A DNA stretch of 7,606 nt from contig JAPLVI010000039.1 of NCBI GenBank assembly GCA_026397195.1, positions 1-7,606 on the forward strand, written 5' to 3'. This DNA comes from Candidatus Berkelbacteria bacterium. Lineage in GTDB: Bacteria > Patescibacteriota > UBA1384 > JAHJRZ01. The notes under the pieces were generated by a model. The model was not told the DNA's origin. It searched no databases and was given only the letters and a program-made list of their open reading frames with translations. Below, in pieces: positions 1 through 5,916 of the stretch (the stretch's first letter is position 1; every line of letters starts with the position of its first letter). The position numbers and the translations under genes were made by a program.

Positions 1-115
1 AAACCGCTCCGCCGACCAACATAGCAATAACAATAATAATTGTAATTGCCCAAATGCCGCGGATATAGCCTTTTGGTTTCTCCGACCCTAAACCCTCATT
101 AATTTCTTCTGCCAT
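1..115 (-). CDS. Partial membrane-anchored protein, third member of a tandem family
   Basis: Only the first 38 codons are present; the gene runs off the left edge. It starts at an ATG (113-115) behind a strong AAGGAGG ribosome-binding site. The visible protein has a short polar N-terminus (MAEEINEGLGSEKPKGYIRG) followed by a hydrophobic stretch from about residue 20 that looks like a single membrane anchor. The junction GYIRGIWAITIII closely matches HVRGIWAVTLIL and HLKSVWGILIIL in the two genes upstream, so it is very likely a paralogue with the same inside-to-outside topology. It begins 17 bp after the stop of the preceding gene, so it is probably cotranscribed. Whether it carries the same outer domain cannot be seen here. 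Confidence 0.75.
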   Translation of the reverse strand, partial: MAEEINEGLGSEKPKGYIRGIWAITIIIVIAMLVGGAV

Positions 116-119
116 TTTT

Positions 120-126
120 CCTCCTT
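120..126 (-). promoter_or_regulatory. Ribosome-binding site of the partial gene
   Basis: AAGGAGG on the minus strand, four bases before the ATG at 115. It fixes the start of the truncated gene and lies inside the 17-bp gap after the previous stop codon. This fits translation from a shared transcript. Confidence 0.75.
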
Positions 127-132
127 TTTTAA

Positions 133-909
133 TTATCTATTCATTATTTCATTCAAAGGTGCAAAACTGGTTCTTAATTTAAATGTTTTAATCATCTCTT
201 CCATTATACTCTTTACTTCTCCAAACTGCTTGTCGGCGTTTGACTCCCAAACTGTGCTTTTGAACTCGACAACATGATAGATGTTATTCTGTGGTTCGGT
301 ATAGCCAAAAAGATAAGTTAGTTCGTCATAATTTTCCGGACCGACCTCCATGTTTTCATACCTGCCTAAAATCTTTGTAATCTCAATGTTATTAATCGTT
401 GTCTTCTCTTCGCTTAGCACTTTCATCCCGGCTTTTGTTTCATTGATGACTGTGGCAAGCGGTTTGAATGCAGAAGGATTATTATTCGGGTCGGGTTGAT
501 AGTCAAAAATCCTCATCTCTGAAGGCATCATTTCGGTGGGATAAAAGACGATCGGGCCTTTGCCGATATAAGTTTTGCTTGAATAAATTGTTCCTGCTCC
601 TCCCGATCCGGAATCAAAAGCGCCAAAATCTTTGAAAACTTGCCAACCCGTGGGGTACGAAAATTCAAACCAGTCATTGGTGGTTTTGGTTAATTTGATG
701 GTAGTTTCTGCTGATACACTTGGGCTTGAGGAAGTGCTAGTTTTAGAAATTTTAACTGCATCAATCCCTTTGATGGCGGTTAAATAGTACCAAGCAAAGA
801 CCCCTCCGCCAATGATAATTACTACAATCAAAATAATTAATATTCCCCAGACGCTTTTGAGATGTCCTTTGGGAGCCAGCCCATCAACATTTTGATTTTT
901 TTCTGCCAT
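133..909 (-). CDS. Single-pass membrane protein with extracytoplasmic PsbP/Mog1-like domain
   Basis: 258 residues. The first 19 residues are polar and presumably cytoplasmic. Residues 20-43 form one membrane segment, followed by a Ser/Thr-rich linker (about 52-70). The outer domain starts near residue 79 with FEFSYPTGWQ, the aromatic-x-aromatic-x-Tyr-Pro-x-x-Trp opening typical of PsbP/Mog1-like folds, and ends with MEEMIKTFKL, which resembles the closing helix/strand of that fold. No catalytic motif is visible and no cysteine is present. The ATG at 909 follows GAAGGA a few bases upstream. The gene begins 12 bp after the stop of its paralogue and ends 17 bp before the next one, so the three look like an operon. 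The fold assignment rests on short motifs only; the function is unknown. It could be a lineage-specific envelope sensor or lipid/protein-binding protein. Confidence 0.85.
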   Translation of the reverse strand: MAEKNQNVDGLAPKGHLKSVWGILIILIVVIIIGGGVFAWYYLTAIKGIDAVKISKTSTSSSPSVSAETTIKLTKTTNDWFEFSYPTGWQVFKDFGAFDSGSGGAGTIYSSKTYIGKGPIVFYPTEMMPSEMRIFDYQPDPNNNPSAFKPLATVINETKAGMKVLSEEKTTINNIEITKILGRYENMEVGPENYDELTYLFGYTEPQNNIYHVVEFKSTVWESNADKQFGEVKSIMEEMIKTFKLRTSFAPLNEIMNR

Positions 910-921
910 TTTTCCTTCTAT

Positions 922-1728
922 TTATTTGTTTTTTGTCGCTTCAATTACTTCATTGCCAAATTTGAACGAGGCAAGCATTTTGTTATAGGCATCAATTTTA
1001 TCGGCGTTTTTTGTTTTACAATCAACGATAATAGTAAACAAGAAATCACCCGCTTTAAAATTGGAAATTATTTCGGCAAAATCCTCGTCACCCTTGTAAG
1101 TCGTCTTTGTTACACTAACGCTGCCAACTTTACTATTAGTTCTTTTTGGTTTAATCATTGCAGGCGCTTCGCGACTAATATCGATTGGTTCATTGGAAAA
1201 GTGAATTTGGATATAGATGTCAGTATCTTTCATCTCAGGATTCTCTCCTGACAAATATGCCTTTGAATAATTCGCATCTGAAGAGATGATTAATGAATTA
1301 TTTTGCTCTCCGAGTGTCCAAGTATCAGGATAATCAAAAGAAAACAGTGCTGAAAGATTAATATATTCTTTAAGACCTTTCTTTGCTTCTTCTTCCTTCT
1401 TTTTCTCTTCGGCAGCCTTTTTGCTAATATCGGTATTTAAAAAAGAAAATGTTTCCTTGTTGGCATTGGAAATAGCATAAATCCAAACTGCAGTGGCAAG
1501 AAGCGTACTGAAAACTAAAATCAAAGTCACTGCCCAAATACCTCGGACGTGCCTTCTTTTTTTCTCCGTCGGTGTCTGTTCTTTGGTTGCATCTGGAGCT
1601 ACAGTTACATCTTTTTCGGATTCTTTTTTTATTCCTTCGACGGGCTTTTTTTCTCGGCCAGAGATCGATCCGCCTTTGGTGGATTTCTTAATAGCGTCAT
1701 GCTTTTGCCCCTCTTTTTTTTCTTTCAC
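922..1728 (-). CDS. Single-pass membrane protein with Lys-rich cytoplasmic tail and PsbP/Mog1-like outer domain
   Basis: 268 residues, first of the three tandem paralogues. A highly charged Lys/Glu-rich cytoplasmic segment (1-60) precedes a membrane anchor at about 64-86 with the shared signature HVRGIWAVTLIL. A charged, probably helical stalk (about 100-120, rich in Lys/Glu/Ala) leads into an outer domain that opens with FSFDYPDTWTLG (about 129-140) and ends with MLASFKFGNE (251-260), the pattern seen in PsbP/Mog1-like domains. The start is a GTG (1726-1728) with no clear Shine-Dalgarno sequence. An in-frame TAA lies nine codons upstream and there is no internal Met before the anchor, so GTG is the best choice, although the first residues are uncertain. 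A candidate promoter lies just upstream. No function is recognised; the N-terminal tail could bind nucleic acid or acidic lipid, but that is speculation. Confidence 0.85.
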   Translation of the reverse strand: MKEKKEGQKHDAIKKSTKGGSISGREKKPVEGIKKESEKDVTVAPDATKEQTPTEKKRRHVRGIWAVTLILVFSTLLATAVWIYAISNANKETFSFLNTDISKKAAEEKKKEEEAKKGLKEYINLSALFSFDYPDTWTLGEQNNSLIISSDANYSKAYLSGENPEMKDTDIYIQIHFSNEPIDISREAPAMIKPKRTNSKVGSVSVTKTTYKGDEDFAEIISNFKAGDFLFTIIVDCKTKNADKIDAYNKMLASFKFGNEVIEATKNK

Positions 1729-1740
1729 AAAATAAAATTT

Positions 1741-1768
1741 ATTTTCTATGGCTTACCACGGATGTCAA
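1741..1768 (-). promoter_or_regulatory. Candidate promoter for the three-gene membrane-protein operon
   Basis: On the minus strand a perfect TTGACA (1763-1768) is followed, after 16 bases, by GAAAAT (1741-1746), which matches four of six positions of the -10 consensus. Transcription would start about eight bases before the GTG at 1728, giving an almost leaderless message, which would explain the missing ribosome-binding site. The -35 box lies inside an inverted repeat (ATGGCTTA/TAAGCCAT). The weak -10 box keeps this tentative. Confidence 0.4.
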
Positions 1769-1803
1769 AAATTAAACATAAGCCATCCCAGAACGAGCCG
1801 TGG
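1748..1803. repeat. Interleaved inverted repeats around the candidate -35 box (pseudoknot topology)
   Basis: ATGGCTTA (1748-1755) is exactly complementary to TAAGCCAT (1779-1786), and the directly adjoining CCACGG (1756-1761) is exactly complementary to CCGTGG (1798-1803). The second pair crosses the first, which is the arrangement of an H-type pseudoknot in RNA. In DNA the first pair forms an 8-bp inverted repeat that brackets the TTGACA box. It could be an operator, an RNA structure at the end of the upstream transcript, or the remains of a mobile palindromic element. Confidence 0.55.
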
Positions 1804-1820
1804 CGAATGGAAGAGAAAAC

Positions 1821-1881
1821 GAACTATCCGAGGCGTCAGGCCTAAGGATTCTCATCCCGACGTTACGTCGGATGGTAGTTC
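1821..1881. repeat. Nested palindromic element at the 3' end of the J-protein gene
   Basis: An inner hairpin CCGACG-TTA-CGTCGG (1857-1862/1866-1871) can be extended by CAT/ATG with one bulged C. A competing outer pairing joins GAACTATCCGA (1821-1831) to TCGGATGGTAGTTC (1868-1881) with a three-base bulge; it shares bases with the inner stem, so only one can form at a time. The right arm enters the stop codon of the J-protein gene (1880-1882). No T-run follows on the minus strand, so it is not a classical intrinsic terminator. The word GGATTCTCATCC (1846-1857) recurs almost exactly in the grpE leader, which points to a dispersed REP-like element. Confidence 0.6.
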
Positions 1882-2947
1882 ATCCTCCAATGAGGTTTAA
1901 TAAGTTCTCCCATATTATACCAAAAATTAACTTAAATGTACTAGAAAAGGTAATCCCAATAATCAGGCCTAAAATTAGGGCTGAGATTATGAGTAACGTG
2001 ATAATAACATTTTTTAAAGAAGCAGAGACATAAGAAGCATAAGCGGTAAGATTGGCAGGATTAATCGAACCAGCAATCATGCCTAGAATCATGCCAAAAT
2101 AAATTCCCCAGAGCATAACCCCCAAAGGATAACCGAGACGAACAAAAATTAGTCCCAAGAACCCACCAATTACTGCCGCAAGTGCGCCAACTTCTACTCC
2201 TCGCAAAAGTGTATAAAAAAGCTCGAATCGTCCCTCGTGGGTTGAAAGTTTTACTGGGGTTTCATCGGTGCTGCCGAAAGTCGAACCGATCATCGCCCCG
2301 ACTATTCCTAAAAGAGGGGTGAGAAAGAAAATCTTATCATAAAGAAAATAATCAAGATATGCTCCAATAAGGCTTAAAAAATAGACAGGCATAAGGGTAA
2401 AAATGATTGAACGTAAAAAAGTATAAAACCTTCCCCGCGCAGTTGGCCCAAGAATTGCATTTATATCAAGATTATTATCAACCCCCCACATTATTCCGGT
2501 AATAAGACCAAGGATAAGCCCGGGAATATAAAGAAGAGGGGCAGAAATAGGAATACGGGGAAAAAGCCAACGCAAAAAGAATTCAAGCGCCAAGGCACCA
2601 ACTAGAAATACAACTGCAGTGGCACTAATTCGCGAGAGACTTGAGCCCGCTTCTTCGACCGGTGGAGCTTGAGGCTGCCAGGCATAAGCCTCTTCTGTGC
2701 CTGGTTCCGGAGTTTCTTTTTTGTAAACTTCCTCGGCTGGATGAAGAGTAGCATCAAAATCTGCTCGTTTAAGAGGGTCAGAAAGGATATCATAAGCACG
2801 ATTGATTTCTTTGAACATCGCTTCAGATTCTTCAGTCTGCGTAACATCAGGATGGAATTGACGCGCAAGCTTGCGATAGGCTTTTTTGATTTCTTCTCGG
2901 GTTGCAGTTTCTTCTACGCCCAAGATTTGATAATAATTAGAGGCCAT
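1880..2947 (-). CDS. Membrane-embedded J-domain protein (Hsp40-like cochaperone)
   Basis: 355 residues. Residues 1-68 are a complete J domain: YYQILGVEETATREEIKKAY, the essential HPD at 32-34, and a helix III/IV region ending EINRAYDILSDPLKRADFD. J domains dock on DnaK and trigger its ATP hydrolysis. A charged, Pro-rich linker (about 70-105) follows, then a polytopic membrane region with roughly seven hydrophobic segments (near 108-128, 136-156, 178-200, 205-225, 248-270, 272-294, 312-334), several with Gly-rich packing motifs. The Gly/Phe region, the CxxCxGxG zinc fingers and the client-binding domains of canonical DnaJ are all absent. The J domain should face the cytoplasm. The ATG at 2947 is the only start that keeps the J domain intact, though its ribosome-binding site is weak. 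It lies downstream of dnaK on the same strand, so DnaK is the likely partner. The membrane part is not recognised; the substrate is unknown. Confidence 0.93.
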   Translation of the reverse strand: MASNYYQILGVEETATREEIKKAYRKLARQFHPDVTQTEESEAMFKEINRAYDILSDPLKRADFDATLHPAEEVYKKETPEPGTEEAYAWQPQAPPVEEAGSSLSRISATAVVFLVGALALEFFLRWLFPRIPISAPLLYIPGLILGLITGIMWGVDNNLDINAILGPTARGRFYTFLRSIIFTLMPVYFLSLIGAYLDYFLYDKIFFLTPLLGIVGAMIGSTFGSTDETPVKLSTHEGRFELFYTLLRGVEVGALAAVIGGFLGLIFVRLGYPLGVMLWGIYFGMILGMIAGSINPANLTAYASYVSASLKNVIITLLIISALILGLIIGITFSSTFKLIFGIIWENLLNLIGG

Positions 2948-2961
2948 ATTACAAAAAATCA

Positions 2962-2982
2962 GAAATCCGAAATCCGAAATCC
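2962..2982. repeat. Three tandem copies of GAAATCC
   Basis: Three exact 7-bp units lie end to end, 15 bp upstream of the J-protein start codon, so in the message they would read as GGATTTC repeats in the 5' leader. Short A/T-rich word repeats of this type fill other gaps in this window. The unit could vary in copy number by replication slippage. Confidence 0.8.
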
Positions 2983-2987
2983 GAAAA

Positions 2988-3078
2988 AATGACCAAATGA
3001 CTAAATATTAGAATTTCGTCATTCGTCATTCTGGTTTTAATAATTTTTTCGTCATTCGTCATTTAAAATTTCGTCATT
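2988..3078. repeat. Direct and inverted copies of TTCGTCATT / AATGAC words
   Basis: TTCGTCATTCGTCATT occurs exactly at 3015-3030 and again at 3048-3063, with a half copy TTCGTCATT at 3070-3078. Two AATGAC words in the opposite orientation (2988-2993, 2996-3001) can pair with the GTCATT words at 3015-3030 to make a long imperfect hairpin. The array fills nearly all of the gap between the lipoprotein stop (3082) and the J-protein start (2947). Spacing is irregular and the units are short, so this is not a CRISPR array. Confidence 0.75.
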
Positions 3079-3081
3079 ATA

Positions 3082-3774
3082 TTAACTTGGTTGTGCTACT
3101 ACCTCGCCGTTGTAAGCATTTATCTGGATTGTCTTTTTATCACTACCTGTATAATCTTGGTATTCGATTGTCCAATAAAGATAACTTTTAGGATCACCGA
3201 CAGCGAGTGTTGCTGTTATTTGATAATTTTTATCTTTTTGTTTTTCCCGCCATTCTTTGCCCCCATTTTTTTCCGCAACCTGGAAAGCCTCAACATAATT
3301 TATCTTCCAATGTTGCATCATAACTGGTTTTAGATTTGAACCCAGATAATCTTCTTTAGGGATGGTCGCTCGAACATAATTTTTACTACGAATAGAAATT
3401 GAAATTGTCCACCAATTTGCTGGTTGCGCTTGAGAACCGAAAGTATAAACTTCAATTGTGTCTTGCCAATCAAGCGAAGGAGGGATTTTAGCCGAAGCTG
3501 AATAAAGAGCAACATCACTCTGCCATTGAGAGGCTTTTTGGCTTGCGGTTGTATAATTGTTTTTTATTTCCTCAAGAGCACTCGTGGGATCAAGATTGGT
3601 CATGTCATTTTTTGGGGCCTGGGTTGTACTTTCTGATGGGGAAGGTGTGGGAGTGGGTGTTGCCTGTTTTTTACAGCTTAAGCTCAAACCAAAGAAACTT
3701 ACAATTATAGCAAAAAAGAGAATAACTTTAACAAAACGACCTAAAATTATAAGGCCTTGCCCTTTCTTTATCAT
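3082..3774 (-). CDS. Putative lipoprotein with PepSY-like C-terminal region
   Basis: 230 residues. A basic N-terminus and a hydrophobic segment (about 13-33) end at SLSLSC-KK, which fits the relaxed lipobox pattern with Cys34 as the lipidated residue, although position -3 is Ser rather than the usual Leu/Val/Ile. A Thr/Pro/Ser-rich linker follows (about 38-54). The C-terminal part pairs an alpha-helical NYVEAFQVAEKNGGKEW with strands ending WTIEYQDYTG...IQINAYNGEVV, which resembles PepSY domains (helix, then strands closing in D-x-x-TGEV-like). PepSY proteins are often envelope modulators or inhibitors of proteases. The ATG at 3774 has AAAAGGAG at good spacing. It begins 49 bp after dnaK with no terminator between, suggesting cotranscription. 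The PepSY call is by eye; the envelope location is more certain than the function. Confidence 0.82.
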   Translation of the reverse strand: MIKKGQGLIILGRFVKVILFFAIIVSFFGLSLSCKKQATPTPTPSPSESTTQAPKNDMTNLDPTSALEEIKNNYTTASQKASQWQSDVALYSASAKIPPSLDWQDTIEVYTFGSQAQPANWWTISISIRSKNYVRATIPKEDYLGSNLKPVMMQHWKINYVEAFQVAEKNGGKEWREKQKDKNYQITATLAVGDPKSYLYWTIEYQDYTGSDKKTIQINAYNGEVVAQPS

Positions 3775-3781
3775 TATCCCA

Positions 3782-3789
3782 CTCCTTTT
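3782..3789 (-). promoter_or_regulatory. Ribosome-binding site of the lipoprotein gene
   Basis: AAAAGGAG on the minus strand, seven bases before the ATG at 3774. It supports the chosen start and efficient translation within a dnaK transcript. Confidence 0.75.
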
Positions 3790-3823
3790 TATTCTAATAT
3801 CCCTTCAATTATACAATATCTCT

Positions 3824-5830
3824 TCATTTTGAACCAGAAGGCGGGGGAGTGATTGGCTCATCATTTTTCCCCGAAGGGGAACTTTCAGTTTGCTCTTCCT
3901 TCTTCTCTGTTGGACCGGGTTTGGTAGCAGTATCACCTGCCGGTCTTTCGGTGGCAGTTGAATCGGTTGTAGTTTGAGTTTGTTTATTTGTCTCTCCAGC
4001 TGGCCCAGTTGTGCTTGAACTTGCCCCCTGGTAGAGTTTTTCTCCCACCTTTGAAAGTTCTTTGGAGAGTTCATCTGTCTTCGCTTTAATATCTTCGATT
4101 GGAGTATCTTCTTTGGCTATTACTTCGCGCAGGGCGGCAATCTTATCTTCGATTAATTTTTTATCGTCTTCAGAAATTTTTTCCTTTGCATCTGAAAGTG
4201 TTTTTTCCGCAGTGTAGATGAGATTGTCAGCCGTATTTTTTATTTCAACCGCCTCTTTTTTCTTTTTATCTTCTTCGCTATGTGTTTCTGCTTCTTTTTC
4301 CATTCTTTGAATTTCTTCTTCAGATAATCCAGACGATGCTTCAATTTTTATTTTTTGTTCTTTGCCTGTGGCCTTGTCTTTGGCCGAGACCGAAAGAATA
4401 CCATTAGCGTCAATATCAAAGGTGACTTCAATTTGGGGAATTCCTCGTGGAGCTGGCGGAATTCCATCAAGGACAAATCTACCCAAGGATTTATTATCAG
4501 CTGCCATTTCGCGTTCTCCCTGAAGGACGTTAATATCAACTGATGTTTGATTATCAGCTGCCGTTGAAAAAACTTGGGTTTTAGAAGTTGGAATAGTCGT
4601 ATTTCGTGGGATTAACTTGGTATCAACGCCACCCAAAGTTTCAATTCCAAGTGAAAGCGGAGTAACATCCAAAAGTAGAAGATCTTTAACCTCACCACCA
4701 AGCACACCCGCTTGAATAGCTGCACCGAGTGCTACCGCCTCATCAGGATTAACACCTTTATTGGGTTCTTTTTTGAAAAATTCTTTGACTTTTTCATGCA
4801 CCAGAGGCATTCTTGTCTGTCCACCAACTAAGAGCACTTCATTGATATCGTCTACAGATAGTTTTGCGTCTTCGAAGGCTTTTTTGCAGGGCTCGATCGT
4901 TGATTCAACTAAATCTCGGGTTAATTCTTCGAGTTTGGACCGGCTAATCTTCATTACTAGATGTTTGGGGCCAGATGAATCCGCAGTAACAAAAGGAAGA
5001 TTTATCTCTGTTTCTTGGGTGCTTGATAATTCAATTTTCGCTTTTTCGGCGGCTTCTTTAAGACGCTGCAGTGCTTCTTTATTTTCAGAAAGATCAATTC
5101 CTTCATCCTTTTTAAATTCGGAAATAATATGATCGACTATTTGTTGATCGAAATCATCACCACCGAGATGGGTATTACCATTGGTTGATTTGACTTCAAA
5201 AACACCTTCACCAAGTTCGAGTATTGTGATATCAAAGGTGCCACCGCCCAAGTCATAAACAGCAATTTTTTCTTCTTTATTTTTATCAATACCGTAGGCA
5301 AGTGAGGATGCAGTAGGTTCATTGATGATTCTTTTTACAACAAGTCCGGCAATTCGACCCGCATCTTTTGTCGCTTTTCTTTGTGAATCGTCAAAATAAG
5401 CAGGTACAGTAATTACTGCTTCTTTAACTTCCTCACCCAGATAAGCTTCAGCATCACTTTTAAGTTTCTGCAAAATAAAAGCAGATATTTCTTGCGGCGA
5501 ATATTCTTTGTCCCCCATTACTACTCTAATGTCACCGTTGGCCGCTTCTTTCATTTGATAAGAGACCATTTTTTTGTCTTTCTGTACTGTCGGATCGGTA
5601 AATTTACGGCCAATAAATCTTTTGACCGAATAAACCGTATTTTCTGAATTGGTAATAGCTTGACGCTTAGCTAGCTGTCCGACCAAGCGTTGTCCATTTT
5701 TATCGATAGCTACAATTGAAGGACAAAGTGGTGACCCTTCAGCTGTTGGGATTACTTTTGGTTTACCGCCTTCCATAACGGCAACGACAGAAATAGTTGT
5801 TCCTAGGTCAATACCTATAATTTTTGGCAT
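3824..5830 (-). CDS. dnaK: Chaperone protein DnaK (Hsp70) with an unusual C-terminal tail
   Basis: 668 residues, somewhat longer than the usual 600-640. It is the ATP-driven cytosolic Hsp70. The nucleotide-binding domain (1-380) shows GIDLGTT (6-12), the connect motif [18 protein letters not shown], the phosphate-2 loop DLGGGTFD (193-200), LGGDDFD (222-228) and [10 protein letters not shown] (333-342). The interdomain linker is [17 protein letters not shown] (381-397). The substrate domain runs to about 505 and the helical lid to about 600. Residues 601-668 are a Ser/Thr/Pro/Glu/Lys-rich disordered tail that lacks the acidic EEVD/EEVKD-like ending of most bacterial DnaK. Two further oddities are GTTIS in place of the usual GTTNS, and AEGSPLCPS in place of AEG-x-R-TTPS. 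The start at 5830 has a strong ribosome-binding site. The gene has its own promoter and palindromic operator candidate, with grpE upstream and a J protein downstream. Confidence 0.98.
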   Translation of the reverse strand: MPKIIGIDLGTTISVVAVMEGGKPKVIPTAEGSPLCPSIVAIDKNGQRLVGQLAKRQAITNSENTVYSVKRFIGRKFTDPTVQKDKKMVSYQMKEAANGDIRVVMGDKEYSPQEISAFILQKLKSDAEAYLGEEVKEAVITVPAYFDDSQRKATKDAGRIAGLVVKRIINEPTASSLAYGIDKNKEEKIAVYDLGGGTFDITILELGEGVFEVKSTNGNTHLGGDDFDQQIVDHIISEFKKDEGIDLSENKEALQRLKEAAEKAKIELSSTQETEINLPFVTADSSGPKHLVMKISRSKLEELTRDLVESTIEPCKKAFEDAKLSVDDINEVLLVGGQTRMPLVHEKVKEFFKKEPNKGVNPDEAVALGAAIQAGVLGGEVKDLLLLDVTPLSLGIETLGGVDTKLIPRNTTIPTSKTQVFSTAADNQTSVDINVLQGEREMAADNKSLGRFVLDGIPPAPRGIPQIEVTFDIDANGILSVSAKDKATGKEQKIKIEASSGLSEEEIQRMEKEAETHSEEDKKKKEAVEIKNTADNLIYTAEKTLSDAKEKISEDDKKLIEDKIAALREVIAKEDTPIEDIKAKTDELSKELSKVGEKLYQGASSSTTGPAGETNKQTQTTTDSTATERPAGDTATKPGPTEKKEEQTESSPSGKNDEPITPPPSGSK

Positions 5831-5838
5831 AACTTATT

Positions 5839-5845
5839 CCTCCTT
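5839..5845 (-). promoter_or_regulatory. Strong ribosome-binding site of dnaK
   Basis: AAGGAGG on the minus strand, eight bases before the ATG at 5830. It is the best-spaced ribosome-binding site in the window, in contrast to grpE and the J-protein gene, where none is clear. DnaK may therefore be made in excess of its cochaperones. Confidence 0.85.
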
Positions 5846-5875
5846 GGGTTTTAATATAAATTTTTATGTATTTTC

Positions 5876-5897
5876 AATGTAAAGCATGCTTTACATT
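5876..5897. promoter_or_regulatory. 22-bp perfect palindrome, candidate operator in the dnaK promoter
   Basis: The half-site AATGTAAAGCA is followed directly by its exact reverse complement (TGCTTTACATT) with no spacer. The palindrome covers the whole -10 box and nearly all of the -35/-10 spacer, the classic position for a repressor that blocks RNA polymerase. It does not match CIRCE (TTAGCACTC-N9-GAGTGCTAA, bound by HrcA) or HAIR (CTTGAGT-N7-ACTCAAG, bound by HspR). The regulator is not in the window. Confidence 0.65.
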
Positions 5898-5904
5898 TTG
5901 TCAA
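5876..5904 (-). promoter_or_regulatory. dnaK promoter
   Basis: A perfect -35 box TTGACA (5899-5904) is followed, after exactly 17 bases, by TACATT (5876-5881), which matches four of six -10 positions. Transcription should begin near 5869, giving a leader of about 39 bases with the ribosome-binding site. The pattern is that of a housekeeping sigma factor, not a heat-shock sigma-32 promoter. This makes repression, not an alternative sigma factor, the likely control. Confidence 0.75.
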
Positions 5905-5906
5905 CC

Positions 5907-5916
5907 CCCTGCAGGG
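5907..5916. repeat. 10-bp palindrome CCCTGCAGGG just upstream of the dnaK -35 box
   Basis: A perfect GC-rich palindrome in an otherwise very AT-rich gap, two bases upstream of the -35 box on the minus strand. It could be an accessory protein-binding site, or the boundary of the A/T-rich inverted repeat that begins at the next base. The evidence is positional only. Confidence 0.4.

Noticed and set aside
862..1251. A plus-strand open frame of 129 codons
   Set aside because: It lies opposite two well-supported minus-strand membrane-protein genes, is Phe/Asn-rich in the way expected of a reverse-strand shadow, and has no ribosome-binding site.
2962..3078. A CRISPR array
   Set aside because: Units are 7-16 bases, the spacing is irregular, there are no unique spacers of equal length, and no cas gene is in the window.
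3805..4074. A frameshifted true C-terminus of DnaK in the neighbouring frame
   Set aside because: The alternative frame gives a Gln/Lys/Pro-rich peptide with no EEVD-like ending, so it does not restore a normal DnaK tail; the in-frame low-complexity tail is preferred.
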